Notes under the pieces: generated by a model
What the model saw: only the letters and a program-made list of their open reading frames with translations
What the model was told of the DNA's origin: nothing
Database searches by the model: none
Shown here: piece by piece, positions 22,412 through 34,801 of the stretch
Layout: every line of letters starts with the position of its first letter
Numbering within the stretch: position 1 is the stretch's first letter
Origin: Umbelopsis ramanniana AG
Lineage: Eukaryota; Mucoromycota; Umbelopsidomycetes; Umbelopsidales; Umbelopsidaceae
DNA: 64,000 bases
NCBI RefSeq assembly: GCF_025399195.1
Contig: NW_026252100.1
Span: forward strand, 343,572 to 407,571
Direction: 5' to 3'
Position numbers and translations under genes: made by a program

Positions 22412-25171
22412 ATGGAGAGGGCAGTTGATCCCCTTCAAGCGACGCAGCATTTCGATGCCGGCCTTATTTTCTTATCTTATGTGATTTCAGTCATCGGTGC
22501 CCAGACAACCCTCGAATTACTGGGACGACGTACATCAGTGAAAGGAGCGTACAATCTCTTTCTGCTTTGCGGTTCTGCTCTAGCTATGGGCAGTGTTGGC
22601 ATCTGGAGCATGCATTTTATCGGCAATAACGCACTTAAACTTTCTTACAACGATACAACATATCAACTCGTATACGCACCTGGATTCACATTCATCAGTT
22701 TAGTGGTCGCCATTATCTGCATGTTCCTATCATTTGCCTTTGTTTGCTCTACGGAAGAAGTATTGATGACTCGCATTATTTTCAGCGGTGTGATCGCAGG
22801 TGTAAGTAGATTTGTAAATGGAAATGCAACGATATTGTGCTCTAATTATTTCTTTTATCAATCTCACAGGCTGGCGTGGTTGTGATGCATTATGTTGGTA
22901 AGTGGCCATGCATATCATAACACCGCCGCCCATTTTTCTCTCATGCTGACAAAGTGAATCCCATTTGGTATGCATGCATTTATAGGCCAATATGCTATCA
23001 TGTTTTTTGTCCTTCATTACTCCGTTCCATACATTGTCGGCGCAGCTTTGATTGGTATCGGAGCTACTACCACAGCGCTCTCTATTTTTTTTAGACTACG
23101 CGCGCAATGGGAAAACCAATGGTACAAGCGTTTGGGCTGCTCCATGATTATGGGACTGGCTGTGTGCGGTATGTAACTATAATTTTTTTTTGTACATCCT
23201 TACATTTTTCATATTGGGTCAAAGTCATACTCAACATCTAATTTTAGGAATGCACTACGTTGCCATGGTTGGCACTACTTATGAAGTTTTGGATCCAACA
23301 GCCACTCCACCTATTCCTGCCTTGACTACCACAGCCCTTATCATTATCATTGCTGCCATCGTGGTTGTTACCTGTGTTGGTCTCATCTCCATCCAAATAT
23401 GGCAATCCAAGGTTTTACTCAAGAAAACATCTTCTAGCTTGGTGGTCATCGATGCCATCTACTTTGATAATGATGGTAAACTCATGGTCAAAGATGATGG
23501 TACTGTTCCCGTGAGCGAGATAAAAATAAATGGAAAACAGGTAAAATCCATGGATTTATATATAACCGAGCCCCCCCCCCCCAATATAATAATGGCAATT
23601 TTCCTTTTCGATGATTCTAGTCCGCGGTCGAAAATCTTACTGTGAACAATCCACTTTTTACTATCTTGTTCAAATTGTCTCTTGCCTGGGAGACCAAGAA
23701 CACCATTCAAAAAGCCATTGATGAAGAACAGCATATTGAATTTCTTCAAGCATTTGACTCGGCTGCCGGTGAACTTGCTGCTCATATAAAAATTAATCAT
23801 AACGATGTCGGTACTTTGTACGATGGCATGTTATCCAGCGGAACTCAGAAACGTCGTTCAAGACTCAGATTCATGAGCCCCTTCGATAAAGTTTCTCTGG
23901 AACAAGACTCAAACAATGGAAACGAGGCTAGAGGGAGCTACACTAAACGGAACTCACAAAAGGGTATCGCCAGCACGCCGACCAGCTCAGTTTTTGATAC
24001 GTCTCCCAAAACGTACAGTCGTGGAAAGCACTTGTTTTTGGTCAGAAAGCTATCTAATTCATCTGCAGTGAACCATTTCACCGCGCAAGGTTTTCGATTC
24101 TCCGATCCCTCATTTATCGCTCAACGCATTGCTGCCAAATTGTCAGTTCCAGACGATTATATGCTTTGGCAGTTGCGTGAAATGCAAATGTTCGCTGATC
24201 AAGGTATGCGTATGAGCATGGAAATCGATCGTCCAATCGCTACCAAGGCCATCTCTAGTGTCTATATGGGTCTACTTGTTCTGATTGAGGGTGCAACACC
24301 TTCTGAAAGTGCCAGCATTGTAGTGAACAGAGACAGGCGCTTTTGCTTGCCTATTGTCCAACTCAAGGGTGAAGATGTAGCCGAGCATCGTGGTCCACTC
24401 AAGCCAAGTGAAAAGGCATATCTTGCCAATCTACAGTTTTCTACTATGTTGGACACTATTATTCCGCAAAGCCGATCGTCTACCTCCAATGAAGCAACTG
24501 CCAGTTTCCTGAACACATCAGGACCTTCCGCATTGCATTTTATGAACGCATTCCAACAAGCTGCCAAAGCATTAGCCAACAAATCCACTTACTCTCATCT
24601 AATTGCTTCCAGAGCTTCTTTGCATCGAGATGTTATCGAAATGCCAGCATTTTCTCTCACCCATCAACCATGCCAGCTCATTTTATACAAGGCATACATT
24701 ATCTCGCCCGAGATTGCTGTATCTATCAACTCGTCCTCTACTGATGAAGTCAAATGCTTGTCGTTGCCTCTGTACAGATCTATCTGGGAAGCCACCACAC
24801 AGGAAGCTATTCAAGCCTATCTGAAAAAACGCCAAACTGCAGTGCAGGCCATGACTCAACGACAGCTCTATGTGACTCAAAGCGTTCAATCCAATTATTC
24901 ATATGAAGTCAGAAGCCCTGAAACGGACTTGACTTCCTTGACCTCCTTGCCACCTCCTCCGCGTGCCAGACGTTCTCGTACACCCAAGCCTAAACCGGTT
25001 CCTAACACAAAGCTAGGGAACTTCCTCGGTGGCAAACTTGGTCGAGAGAATTCGGATGGCTTACAGGAACATGATATGACCGAGTTCACCGAAATGATGC
25101 CTATTTTGTCAACCGCTGAGCGGTTTCAATGGTTGGAAGATGTCATTGACGAGATGACAGATTCCTTCTAA
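22412..25171 (+). CDS. MHYT-domain membrane sensor with long cytosolic tail
   Basis: Exons are 22412-22801, 22870-22897, 22986-23168, 23248-23540 and 23621-25171, giving 814 residues. The first about 250 residues hold a seven-helix MHYT region. The three Met-His motifs appear as GIWSMHFIGN, VVVMHYVGQYA and CGMHYVAMVG, each at the edge of a hydrophobic helix. In bacteria this module is proposed to bind copper and sense oxygen, CO or NO, and is usually fused to GGDEF/EAL domains. Here the tail of about 560 residues has neither. It contains EIKINGKQSAVENLTVNN, a Ser/Lys/Arg-rich stretch near 375-430, and LSVPDDYMLWQLREMQMFAD. Fungal MHYT proteins of this type are known but poorly characterised. 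The signal sensed is not evident from sequence. Confidence 0.85.
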
Positions 25172-25522
25172 ACACACTGCCGATATCAACCATGGGTGTT
25201 GACTTAATTTCTTCATATCTTTCCATCTCTTAACTTGCAATTTTCACCTATATATTTTTTTTTGGTTTTCTTCTTTTAATTGTCTTATTCATGTATAGTT
25301 TTCGCATTATATTTCCCTATTCTTTTGTACACTGTGTTTTGCCTTCATTTTACCTTCGTTTAGATCTTTCAAAAGTGTCTAGATAAACAATACGTGAGGT
25401 CTCTCTACATCCCATTCATATAAGTAAGCTATGGCATAGTATGAAAATCATTAATATAGTAGTACGAAGGGGGGTGGTATTTTATTATTTTGACTCTGTC
25501 AATTCCAGGCAGGCAACATTGT
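25172..25522. other. Convergent 3' ends, no gene seen
   Basis: This space of about 350 bases lies between the stops of the MHYT and chitin synthase genes. It is T-rich with no coding signal. Confidence 0.5.
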
Positions 25523-28500
25523 TTAAGCTGAAAAGATTCCAAGGACAAGGAACATGACCGATCCAACCATTCTAAATGCTGCAAGGCCAGCGGTTGCCCA
25601 CAGAATAAAGGAGAGGTACGAGTTGCCAGTGGAGGGCGAGAAAAGGTTGCTAAAGCTGGCGGAAGTGACGACGGCAACCAATAGCGCATTGCAAGCAATC
25701 CATCCAAGGACCAGTTGTGTTCGGAATGACCGATACCAGTCCTCCTGTTGAGTTTTAGGATCTACAGACTACATATCGACAAGTTAGCGAACAGCATATT
25801 ATGTTACTACTAGACCGCCTAAACTTACATTGTCATCTTTGTCCCGTTTGGTACTCAAGTCAACCACTGCCTCCTCGTATTGCAAGTTGATATCAATCTG
25901 TTCTGCTGGCAGCTCGACTTCAACAGCTTCAATGCCATGCTTCGTGGTGGATTTGGCTATACCCAAATCCTTTTCCAGAGTGTTGACACCTTTTGTACCC
26001 CACGAAACGTCATGCGTATTGCAAAATGCATAGACGGTTAACAAGTTGGTAAAGCTAGGAAGGAGCAGCATGTACTGTAGGAAACTTGTAATCAAGTGCC
26101 AAGGGTCTCGATGGAGGAAACTGCTGATCACGTAGATGGCATATGTTGCCAGCATGGAAACAACAATGTTGCGGAATTCATTGTTAGCCCAGAAGATAGC
26201 CAGATTAGCGTATGCGCTATTGGTCCACTGAGTATCACTGATGTTGGTTGAAATGCCCTTGTACGTTAGCCAGCTGGCAGCGAAGATGACATATGCCATG
26301 ACAATAGCGAACGTGTACAATGCAAACGCAAACATGAACTTGGATCTGTGTGGGCGAAAAATGAGTAACAACCTCCAAAAACTGTTTGAGTACTATGTCC
26401 TGCACAGACTGTGACATACCCTTGTGGCCGATTGCCCATACTGCAGGTAAACACAATGATCAAGAGAAACAAGTAGACGTATCGAAGGCCATCAAAAAAT
26501 CTGCCTCCCCAGCCATTTCCAAATGGATCGAGAGTAGGGTCAGCCAGACTTTTGGTGACAAAATAGAAAATTATATAGAAGTTGCCCTGTTGAGCCAACA
26601 CGGGTTAGAAATGGGTGGCAAAAGAATTTTGCCATAGTTCAACACGAAAACATGTCACTTACCAAGGCAAACCAATTAAACAGCAAATTTACAAAGTTAT
26701 AGATACATTCAATAGAGAGTAGAAGGGTTCTGGTCCAAGAGTGACCACTTCGCCAAATAGAGAAGAAGTTCCAAAGCGCATAGACGGCCGCAAAGAAACT
26801 ACCGTTCAACCATCTCCTGCGCTGAGAAATAAATTCTGGCAGCTTATCGGGGACGTCGGTTTCACCAAAGGCAGATTTACAATAGTGCAACAGCCATCTC
26901 TCTTGTTTCTTGGCAACCAATTCAAAGCAAAGGATGCGATCTTCAGCAAGGTACATGTTTGCGTTGAAAATACCAGCATTCTTTTGTGCATTGGATTCCT
27001 CGCCATTAAAGTATCGTTCAAGAGGACCACGTCCATTGACGTCGTTTTGAAGAGCTCGATATCGATAGGCTGAAAAGGCACCAGGAAGAACCGATATATA
27101 TCCAAAAATCGATTCCATTGGTTTGTCCAGGATATTTGACATTTTGTATTCAAAGTTTTGTGCAGCCACAAGTGGATTCAGCAAATTGACGCCAGCAGAA
27201 CCCAACATAGCACGGATTTCTCCACAAGCACCACCTACATGTGGGTTTCGATTGAATACTTTCCAAAGCTGGTAGATACTGACGTTGCCCGGGCGAGTTC
27301 CAACATCCAGGAGGACGCATACATTAGGATCCAGAATAGGACCAAAGGCATTAAAGAACCATCTATGTGAATTGATCTTCTTGGCATTGTGTTCTTTCAT
27401 ACAAAACATAATCTGTACTGGCACAATTCCCTGTTGTTATAAGGTGATATAAACAGTTAGACACGACCGTGGAAGTTGGAAAGAACCATTTGCAAGGAAA
27501 TCGATGTGTTAATATTACCTTGTCAGCTCCTTTAAAGTCCAAATTAGGATCTACGGACAATTGTGTAGTAAACTATGACGGTGATCAATAATTAGTATTA
27601 CATTCTTGCATTGAGTAATCCAAGAAATTTAAAAAACAAAAGTGGCACTTACTTCGTATATATGGGCCTTAACAGGCTTGTCGTTCACAACATTTTTAGC
27701 AATTCCTCCTTGGTAGACGCCCAGTGTGGCCAACACACTAAGGACGCGTTTATCACATTGCTTGCGTCCATCAGCAACGATGCAAACGACGACCTTTTGC
27801 CAGCCGTCTGGTCCCCATACAGGGGACCCTCGGAGTGTGCATAAATGGGCTATATTCTTCATGATGCCATGCATAGTGCGAGCAAATAAAACTTCATCTT
27901 CCTACGAAAAGTGTGTGGATTAGTAACGGTAGCTAGGAAAACGCACCGTACATTCAACGTCCCTTGCTTACATTGTACATTGTAACAACTATAAACAACT
28001 CTGTCTGTCTGCCATAAATTCTAGGGCGCAGGGTATATCCGCTTGTTTGGAAATCGTCCGGATCACAGGTAGCGGCGGTATATCTCATGTGAGTGAACTC
28101 TTCGCTGTTTCGTCTTGGAATAGCATCTAGTAATTTTTCTGGTATAGCGCAGTCAAGGACGAGATTGCCTTTGACAAGAGGTACCCTTTTGGTTTTGTAA
28201 CGTCGCAGCTGGTGATGCGGTCTAGTTTTTGATTCTTTCGATGCTGCTTCGTTGGTAATATCGCCTTCTTCCACCAACGTATTGGCACTATCCGAACGTA
28301 GTCGCTGTCCAGGATCCACTGTCTTAGGACGATGTCGGACAGGAGGAGGAGGAGAAGTGGCCATCAATGGGATATCGGACTGAGGTCTAGATACATTCGA
28401 CCTAGCGACACGACCAGGTTGTACTGACATTGGGCGTCTTTCATGGCGATTTACGTCGGCTAAAGGGGTCAAGATTTCAGACAAAGGTGGAGGGGTCGCT

Positions 28501-28574
28501 GGTGTGTCTGGCAAAGGCTCTCCTAAGGCGGTTTGCTGCGGCTCGTCGGGTTTTCCATAATACCTGCGAAACAT
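25523..28574 (-). CDS. Chitin synthase (division 1 type)
   Basis: This plasma-membrane glycosyltransferase (GT2) polymerises UDP-N-acetylglucosamine into cell-wall chitin. Exons are 28574-27972, 27901-27653, 27572-27519, 27430-26663, 26586-26420, 26345-25829 and 25762-25523, giving 865 residues. The N-terminus is a polar, Pro/Ser-rich cytosolic region. The catalytic region includes [50 protein letters not shown] (the EDR motif, about 465-467) and QRRRWLNG (about 505-512). After it come hydrophobic segments, then [17 protein letters not shown] and a final membrane pair. The last intron is problematic. An acceptor at 25769/25770 followed by the expected family residues goes out of frame, whereas an acceptor seven bases further on keeps frame with different residues (see findings). 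No myosin motor domain is present. Confidence 0.93.
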
Positions 28575-29115
28575 GGTTTTTTTAAAAGGATATATTATGT
28601 TTCCCAAGCAGTATGAAACGTGAAAAGTCTTCAATCGTTGTGTGCATATTCTTTTGGTTGGTCGCGAATATCTTTTAATTGCCTTTTTGAGCCGTTTGTT
28701 TTTGTAACGGCAAAAGGATAATGATGTAAAATAACAATAATAATACCATTCCGTATTATGTTCCATAGCACAGAACATCCAACAATCTTCAGAAGATCTA
28801 GGCATAGTTTGACCTTCACGTTTATTAGAAAGCAGCTAGTCGATTTATGCTCCTACAAGTATTGTCGTGAGGATGCTCCAGGCACTTGCCATTTATGACA
28901 ATTTTTAGAGAGCACAACTTTGTCGTCTGTGGTTGACAAGCAATTTGGTAGAGTGCACCGACAACGCTAGATAAGTTTTTATCATGAATTGCAGAGAAGG
29001 CTATCTGTCTTGGTTATTTGCTCGCGACTTCTGGTTCCTGTCAAAGTGAAGTGAAGTCGGAGTGAATTTTTGTTTTTAACTCTGTCGCCGAACGGCTGAA
29101 CCATTTGACCTAGCC
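28575..29115. promoter_or_regulatory. Divergent intergenic region, chitin synthase and EXD2-tail-like gene
   Basis: These 541 bases separate two divergent starts. The chitin synthase frame stays open upstream of its ATG to about 28805, but the added residues are Lys/Tyr/Cys-rich and unlike the family, so I treat them as leader. No specific motif is claimed. Confidence 0.4.
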
Positions 29116-30165
29116 ATGGCCGACAAGGAATTACCAATGCCGTCAAGGCAAAAGGACCTATATGATAACTGGAAAGTCTACTCTCAAAGCGACAAGCTCA
29201 TGTTTCGCTGCAGCAAGTACGCCTCCATTTAATTTAGTGACAATGTTACTGCATCCTTCGTATTTATGGTTTTGAATGCACTACCATCCATTGCAGAAAA
29301 AAAGCAGATTGGTACCTTAGTCGGGATCTAGCTGCCTTACTTCCGGAAGACAAGGCAATAAAGCTTTCATTTGTGGCCAAAGGAGATGGACACGCTGAAG
29401 GAGATTATATGGTTGAGGACAAGGCTAACATTTGTGTTAGCTGTGGGACGTCCAAAGCTCTCACCTTGCATCACATTGGTAAGAGGTTAATGCTGTGTAG
29501 CAACATAAGATACATCAAATAACGAATTGTTCATAGTCCCAGATATGTACAGAAGATGGATGCCAGAGGTCATAAAGTCTAAATCGGTAAGTTCCATTGT
29601 TTGATTTATACTCGACGGATAGTTTACTCATCAGGTGGTACCATTTCAGAGCCGGGATTTGGTTGTGTTGTGCAAGAACTGTCACTTGAAATATGAACAG
29701 CAGGCGGATAAATACAAGGAATGCATTGCTGCAGAATACGACATGCCTCTGGAGGGTCGTGGTTGGATTTTGACGCCCGATAATAGTATTGTACGAAAAG
29801 CGGCTTCAGCTGTGGCCAAATATCGCGACGGGAAATTGCCACTTATACCGTTGGATCGAATACAACATCTTCATAAGGTTGTGGATGACTGGCAACTTGA
29901 ACAGGGAATGAGCGGTTCTAAAGACGAGATATTGGAATGCGCCTTGCAGTTGACAGATAGGCATAAAGGGGTTCATTTTGTTGACCATGGCCAATATGTT
30001 GTGGCTCAGCTCATGGAGGATGAGATGGTGATACAAAACAATAGAACGAGGTGGCCGGATCTTGAAGATTTTGTGAAAAGCTGGCGTAGACATTTCCTCA
30101 AATACTGCGATTGCGACTATCTAAGCGAAAAATGGAGCGTTGACGCAGATGTATATGTACAATAG
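29116..30165 (+). CDS. HNH-like zinc-binding protein resembling the EXD2 C-terminal domain
   Basis: Exons are 29116-29216, 29297-29478, 29537-29586 and 29650-30165, giving 282 residues. The core is ANICVSCGTSKALTLHHIVP, then DMYRRWMPEVIKSKSSRDLV and VLCKNCHLKYEQQADKYKE. This C-x2-C, H-H-I-V-P, C-x2-C-H arrangement is the metal-binding, HNH-like domain found after the exonuclease domain in animal EXD2. EXD2 is a 3'-5' exonuclease connected with DNA end resection and mitochondrial RNA metabolism. In this gene the DEDDy exonuclease domain is absent: the N-terminal 90 residues (ELPMPSRQKDLYDNWKVYSQ, then KADWYLSRDLAALLPE) correspond to the short leader before the motif. The C-terminus has a conserved-looking WPDLEDFVKSWRRHFLKYC. 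Nuclease activity is possible but not shown. Confidence 0.72.
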
Positions 30166-31144
30166 TTGCTGGCTTAATCCTCAAATCCAAATGTTATATA
30201 ATCACTCTGTATATATTTACATCCATACTTCCATGGTAACCTCATCATGCCACAGACAAGTAAAGTTTATCGGCACGATACCATTGTTTCCATTTGCGGC
30301 AATGCCGTTGTCGATACATAGAACGTTATTTTGGTGTTTGACAGACCATTTTGCCAAAAGACTTAGAATAAAATGAACAGCCATGCACATTGAAATATGT
30401 TGAATTAGGCTTGCGTACTAAGCGAAGGTCGATTGTGATGGAAAGGGATCATGCCTTCCAAATTTCGCACACTAGAAACATTTTATTAATGTCGATCAGA
30501 TCAAATGGGATTAAAACATAATCTGGGTCAAGTGATATTTTGAAAAAACAATCAAAATGAAATTCACTGTGATTACAAAAATGAATCCAAAAATCTGAAC
30601 ATGCTTTAGCTAAAGGAACAACGCAACGGAAAAAAAAGGTAGAGAGAGGGTAGGCTGTGGACTGCAGCTAGGTTAGATGAAATCCACCTGACACCGATGT
30701 GATACCACATTGACTCTGAAGCCAACGGCATTCTCAAACGTTAAAATAGCTTTACTTAACCCATTGGAGACATGGTTGCTCTGCTGTGGAACAACGTGGT
30801 CGACGCTACGGAAAGGTGAACGAGCTTAGAGTAGGGATGTCCCACTGGTCACGTGCGAAGCAATGGGTTTGCCTGTAACAATTGCCAATTTGATACTTTT
30901 CAACTGGGCCATCCTATTCTCTACATCTTATACAAGATCAGCAGCACTTCGCCACAAAGCAACCATCTGCAGTAACGGTCCGCTTTAGAGTGAAATTGCG
31001 CCATAGCTGAAAAGAGCTATTTGTAATTTCGCCCGCCCACTTGTCTACCCCCCTCGGCACTAATCTTGCGCTAAATAAGCGGATTGGATCTCGATTGCTT
31101 CATGCAAACGACTATAACGAAATTATCAGATCACACAGTTGCAA
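30166..31144. other. Intergenic, no gene seen
   Basis: About 980 bases hold the 3' flank of the 29116-30165 gene and the promoter of the GATA gene. No coding signal stands out. Confidence 0.5.
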
Positions 31145-32640
31145 ATGTCTGATAATACAGCTGTTGGACTCAGATGGATGGATGGCGGGTCGCCAAAATT
31201 ACCTTCCGTAGCATCTTTATGTCCAGATCGAGAAAAAGCAAAATGCTTACCGGACCATACACGCGACACTAAGCTGAGTGCATCGCAGCCTACAACGAAT
31301 ATCGCTACAACATGGCAATCAGTGCACTTTGATGTAAATGACAGCCCATCAAATCGAAAACGAAGTAGGGACTATGTGCCAAACGAACAGATACATAAGC
31401 GTGCCTGGGTAGACTCCAGAAAATACATCCCTAACGATGCGTATGGTCTGGATGAGAGCGACGTTGACACAGTGAGAATCATGATAACCATATGTAGACA
31501 GCCATCACAAAACCGGTATTCATTTAAATCAACCCTTCCTTAGATTTTAGACTGTACCGCTGATATTAGCGGTACACTTGGTCATCATGAATTAAATGTC
31601 AGCTCTCCGACGTCGTTTTCACCCTCACCCACGGATGATTCAGGAACAACATCCGCGAGGAGATCGAGGAGTCGTAGTGTAGGAAATTTATCGGATCTAG
31701 ATATACGAGACCTCGACCGTCTAGTCAGTAAAGCGAACCAGGTGGTTGAAATTTTTGAGAGAGCTAAGCGACGAATATCGGTAGGGATTGGCTATATCTA
31801 CTCAATTGTCACAGACTCGCGAGCGTAAATTTGCTTACATGTCTCTCAACATATTATCAGGGATCAAGTGGTCCAAGCACGCCGCAGCCATCCATCAGTA
31901 TGAACGGAGACTATATAGATCCTACTCGATCAAAAACCGAGACCATGGAAGAGCTGGCGGAAATTTCGCAACAGCGACGAGCCATCGCCATGGCAGGAGC
32001 GCGCTCTAAACCCGATCTGGGCACGTCGTCCATCTCGATGTTTCGATATGCAGACAACTCGAAAAAGAAACCTGTAAGTGAGATGAACGGCATTGAATAT
32101 GATAGGAGCACTCGAAACTAAACATGCCTACATTTTAGAAGCGTGCTGGCACAGAAAAGCTAAGGTGTCACTCTTGTCATAGGTAGAGTTTCAATTTCAT
32201 TGTCCTGCCCGGATAGCATTTCCGTAACGCGTCGTACTGAAATACCGACCGCCCTTTTCCTTTACAGTACGGAAACTCCGGAATGGCGAAAGGGCCCTAT
32301 GGGACCACGTACGTTGTGCAACGCCTGCGGTTTGATCTGGGCAAAACTTGCACGAAAAAAAGGCCAATCAGGCGATCGAATTAAGTTGCCTAGAGAAGAT
32401 AGTCCACAAAACCATGTGTCAGCATCCGGCACTGCGTTTACATTCAATTTTTCTGCTGATCCCACAACACACCAATTACCAAGTACAGTGGATTCAAGTA
32501 GTAATAGTAGTTCCTCGGACCCCTATTATTTCTTATCGGACTCGCAAGTCGAGACCAACACTCGTCGTCAAGATACCCACAACAGCCGAACTGACGACTC
32601 TAGAGGCGATAAGTTTAAGCTATCTTTTCTCTTGGATTGA
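31145..32640 (+). CDS. GATA-type zinc-finger factor with WC-2-like finger
   Basis: Exons are 31145-31471, 31544-31780, 31861-32073, 32139-32182 and 32268-32640, giving 397 residues. A single finger lies near 267-300: LRCHSCHSTETPEWRKGPMG followed by PRTLCNACGLIWAKLARKKG. The loop between the cysteine pairs is 18 residues and the motif is PEWRKGP, as in White Collar-2 and related light or regulatory factors, not the 17-residue AreA type. An intron splits the finger directly after the first cysteine pair. There is no PAS domain: residues 1-260 are Ser/Thr-rich with RRSRSRSVGNLSDLDIRDLD and a helical segment LVSKANQVVEIFERAKRRIS. It is therefore a WC-2-type finger without the light-complex partner domain. 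DNA targets should be GATA sites. Confidence 0.82.
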
Positions 32641-32959
32641 TGAAGTCACTGAGCAAATCGCATCTCAATACCCATCCAAAAACTCTCCATTTTTTTTTTT
32701 TTGCTTTTCAGTATCCCCTATCCCCTGCTGTCTATCTGTACCATATCTTTTTGCATGCTTTGTCCTTTAGCCATCCACCCAACGCTGTACTCTTTCCCCC
32801 ATCATATCTGAAAAAACCCTTCAAATTCAACTGGAATATACTGCATTTCAGAAATATCATAACTCCATTCAAATCAATACCTTTCACAACCATATTTTGT
32901 TTAATGAAAAAAATGAAATTAATGCAACTGACAAGATATAAAAGTACATTGGAGAAACA
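32641..32959. other. Convergent 3' ends, no gene seen
   Basis: This short space between the GATA gene and RBM22 has T12 near 32690. It contains no coding signal. Confidence 0.5.
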
Positions 32960-34646
32960 CTATGCTTTGGAACCCTGATAAGTAGGGTCCTGGCTAGGAT
33001 ACTTTGTCTGTTTGCCTGCAGAGCTTGGTGGAGCAGGTATTTTCAAGTCTGCGAGGCTGATCTCCTTCGCTGCTGCTGAAGACACAAAGGCAGAGGATTA
33101 GTATGTTGTAATTGCAAACTGGGCATACACATTGAATGTTTTCACTCACGTTTCGATGTAGTAGCAGCCTTAGGCTCGGATCGCGGTCCTTGTGGTCTAG
33201 GTCTACCCCATGCTACTCGTAATGTGTGGCCCTTAATGATACATCCTGTCTCGGAGGTCCTTTCTGCAGCATTTTCGGCACCAACTCTAGTGGCATAGTT
33301 GATGAACGCACAGCGTGACTTGTATACAACCACTACGGACTTGATTTCACCAAATGCGTAAAAGAAATCTCTGTGAATGGATGAAGGTGATGGTTAATAC
33401 ATATTATATGACATTAAAAGAAATAACCAGAATTCGTTCTTACCTCAAGTCTGGTTCGGTGATATCTTCTTCTATGCCAGTAACGAACATTGACGTCTAC
33501 AATGTATAATTAATAAATTATTCACTCATTGACCAATTCAAACACCTGTATAATACTTACCACTGACTTATCCTCTGGAGGTGTCAGCGCGGTATTGCCA
33601 CCTCTCACTCTGTTCAGCATTTTCTTAGCGACGGGGTCGTTTGTACCGTAGTATCTGTCTCGTATATTCTGATGCGTCAAATCATTATCTTCAGGAAGTT
33701 CGTGTCTACAAAGATAGAAAAAGGTCAGTCATCTATTCTCTTAATGCAAGCTCACTTCTCAACACATACCTATAAGGGCACTCGTCGCCACGTTTACACT
33801 CTCCTTTGACAAAGAAGGAACAGATATGGGCTCTGTTACGTTTGTAGTATGGCTCATTTCGAGCGATTCTCTTAAGAACTTCCTTTCCTTGGGCAGATGC
33901 TTTGTCGTAGTCAATCAAACTTGACCCATTCTCTATCTAGTTCGGTTGTCAGTACTGGAGTGTTATGCAATTGCACTATTGCTGTCGATCTACTCACCTG
34001 TTCATCCATATTTTGAGCAAAGTATTGTCGGTTGATGTCGGATTGTGGAGCGTTGGATGTAATGTTCAAAGCGGCATCTCTGACTTGGGTTGGAAGACCT
34101 AATGTCGCCGTGAAAAATGTGAGTATTTTCTAATATCGCAGAGCATTTCACTTGGTGATCCACATACCGTATTGGAGATCAAGTACACAAGTCTGGCACA
34201 CATTCTTCATTTTGGCGCAGCTCTGGCATACTTCTGTCTTCTTGTATCTCATACCCAAACCTGGGAGCCATCGAAAGACTGTAAACGGTCTACCACAAAT
34301 CTATCAGGTTGATTAGCGATCATGGTTTCAAACTCATTAAAGTAGCAGTGATTAAGGGAGTAGGTAATTACCTTGCATTCTTTGCCATAGTTTTGCTTGG
34401 TCTGAAGACGGTGATCGTGTACGTTAGTGTTCCGTTATGGCTATCCGTAATATATGTGGTGGCATTGCTAACAATTACTTACCATGCGCACATATGGATT
34501 CTCTCCAAGACACGTTTCGCAGAGAATAGGGAATTCCTGTAAATGCGATTAGTTCCAAAGTGCATTGAATGGTACCTTTATCAGTTACAAAAACTTACTG
34601 CTGCTTCCCATCCTTGCTTGTTAGGATCAGCCTTGGTCAAACTCAT
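32960..34646 (-). CDS. SLT11: Pre-mRNA-splicing factor RBM22/Slt11 (Cwc2-related, NTC-associated)
   Basis: RBM22 (Ecm2/Slt11 in yeast, Cwf5 in fission yeast) contacts U6 snRNA and the catalytic RNA core of the activated spliceosome. Ten exons keep frame: 34646-34599, 34536-34483, 34401-34372, 34300-34168, 34098-33998, 33936-33770, 33705-33561, 33496-33444, 33370-33150 and 33075-32960, giving 355 residues. The N-terminal zinc-binding part has [37 protein letters not shown] and [25 protein letters not shown] finger follows in [22 protein letters not shown], and an RRM starts at [20 protein letters not shown] and includes [18 protein letters not shown]. The length is close to Cwf5 and Ecm2. The gene is divergent from MCM4. 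Confidence 0.93.
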
Positions 34647-34719
34647 TATCAATCGTGCCAACCAGTGGATCAACGAGATCTTAGCAGCTCAAGGAAATTT
34701 TAAGTCAACGTCAGACGGT

Positions 34720-34801
34720 CACGTGCTCGTCGCGTCCCTTTTTTTTTGCTGGTTCCCTACTCGAAAAAAACTGACAAAAAAAACAATTTTTTATAACGCG
34801 A
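34720..34801. promoter_or_regulatory. Bidirectional promoter core with ACGCGA sites and a CACGTG box
   Basis: The 189 bases between the RBM22 and MCM4 start codons contain CACGTG at 34720-34725, an inverted ACGCGA at 34730-34735 and a direct ACGCGA at 34796-34801. ACGCGN is the core bound by the MBF cell-cycle complex, which drives MCM genes in yeasts. Function here is inferred from position and match only. Confidence 0.5.
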
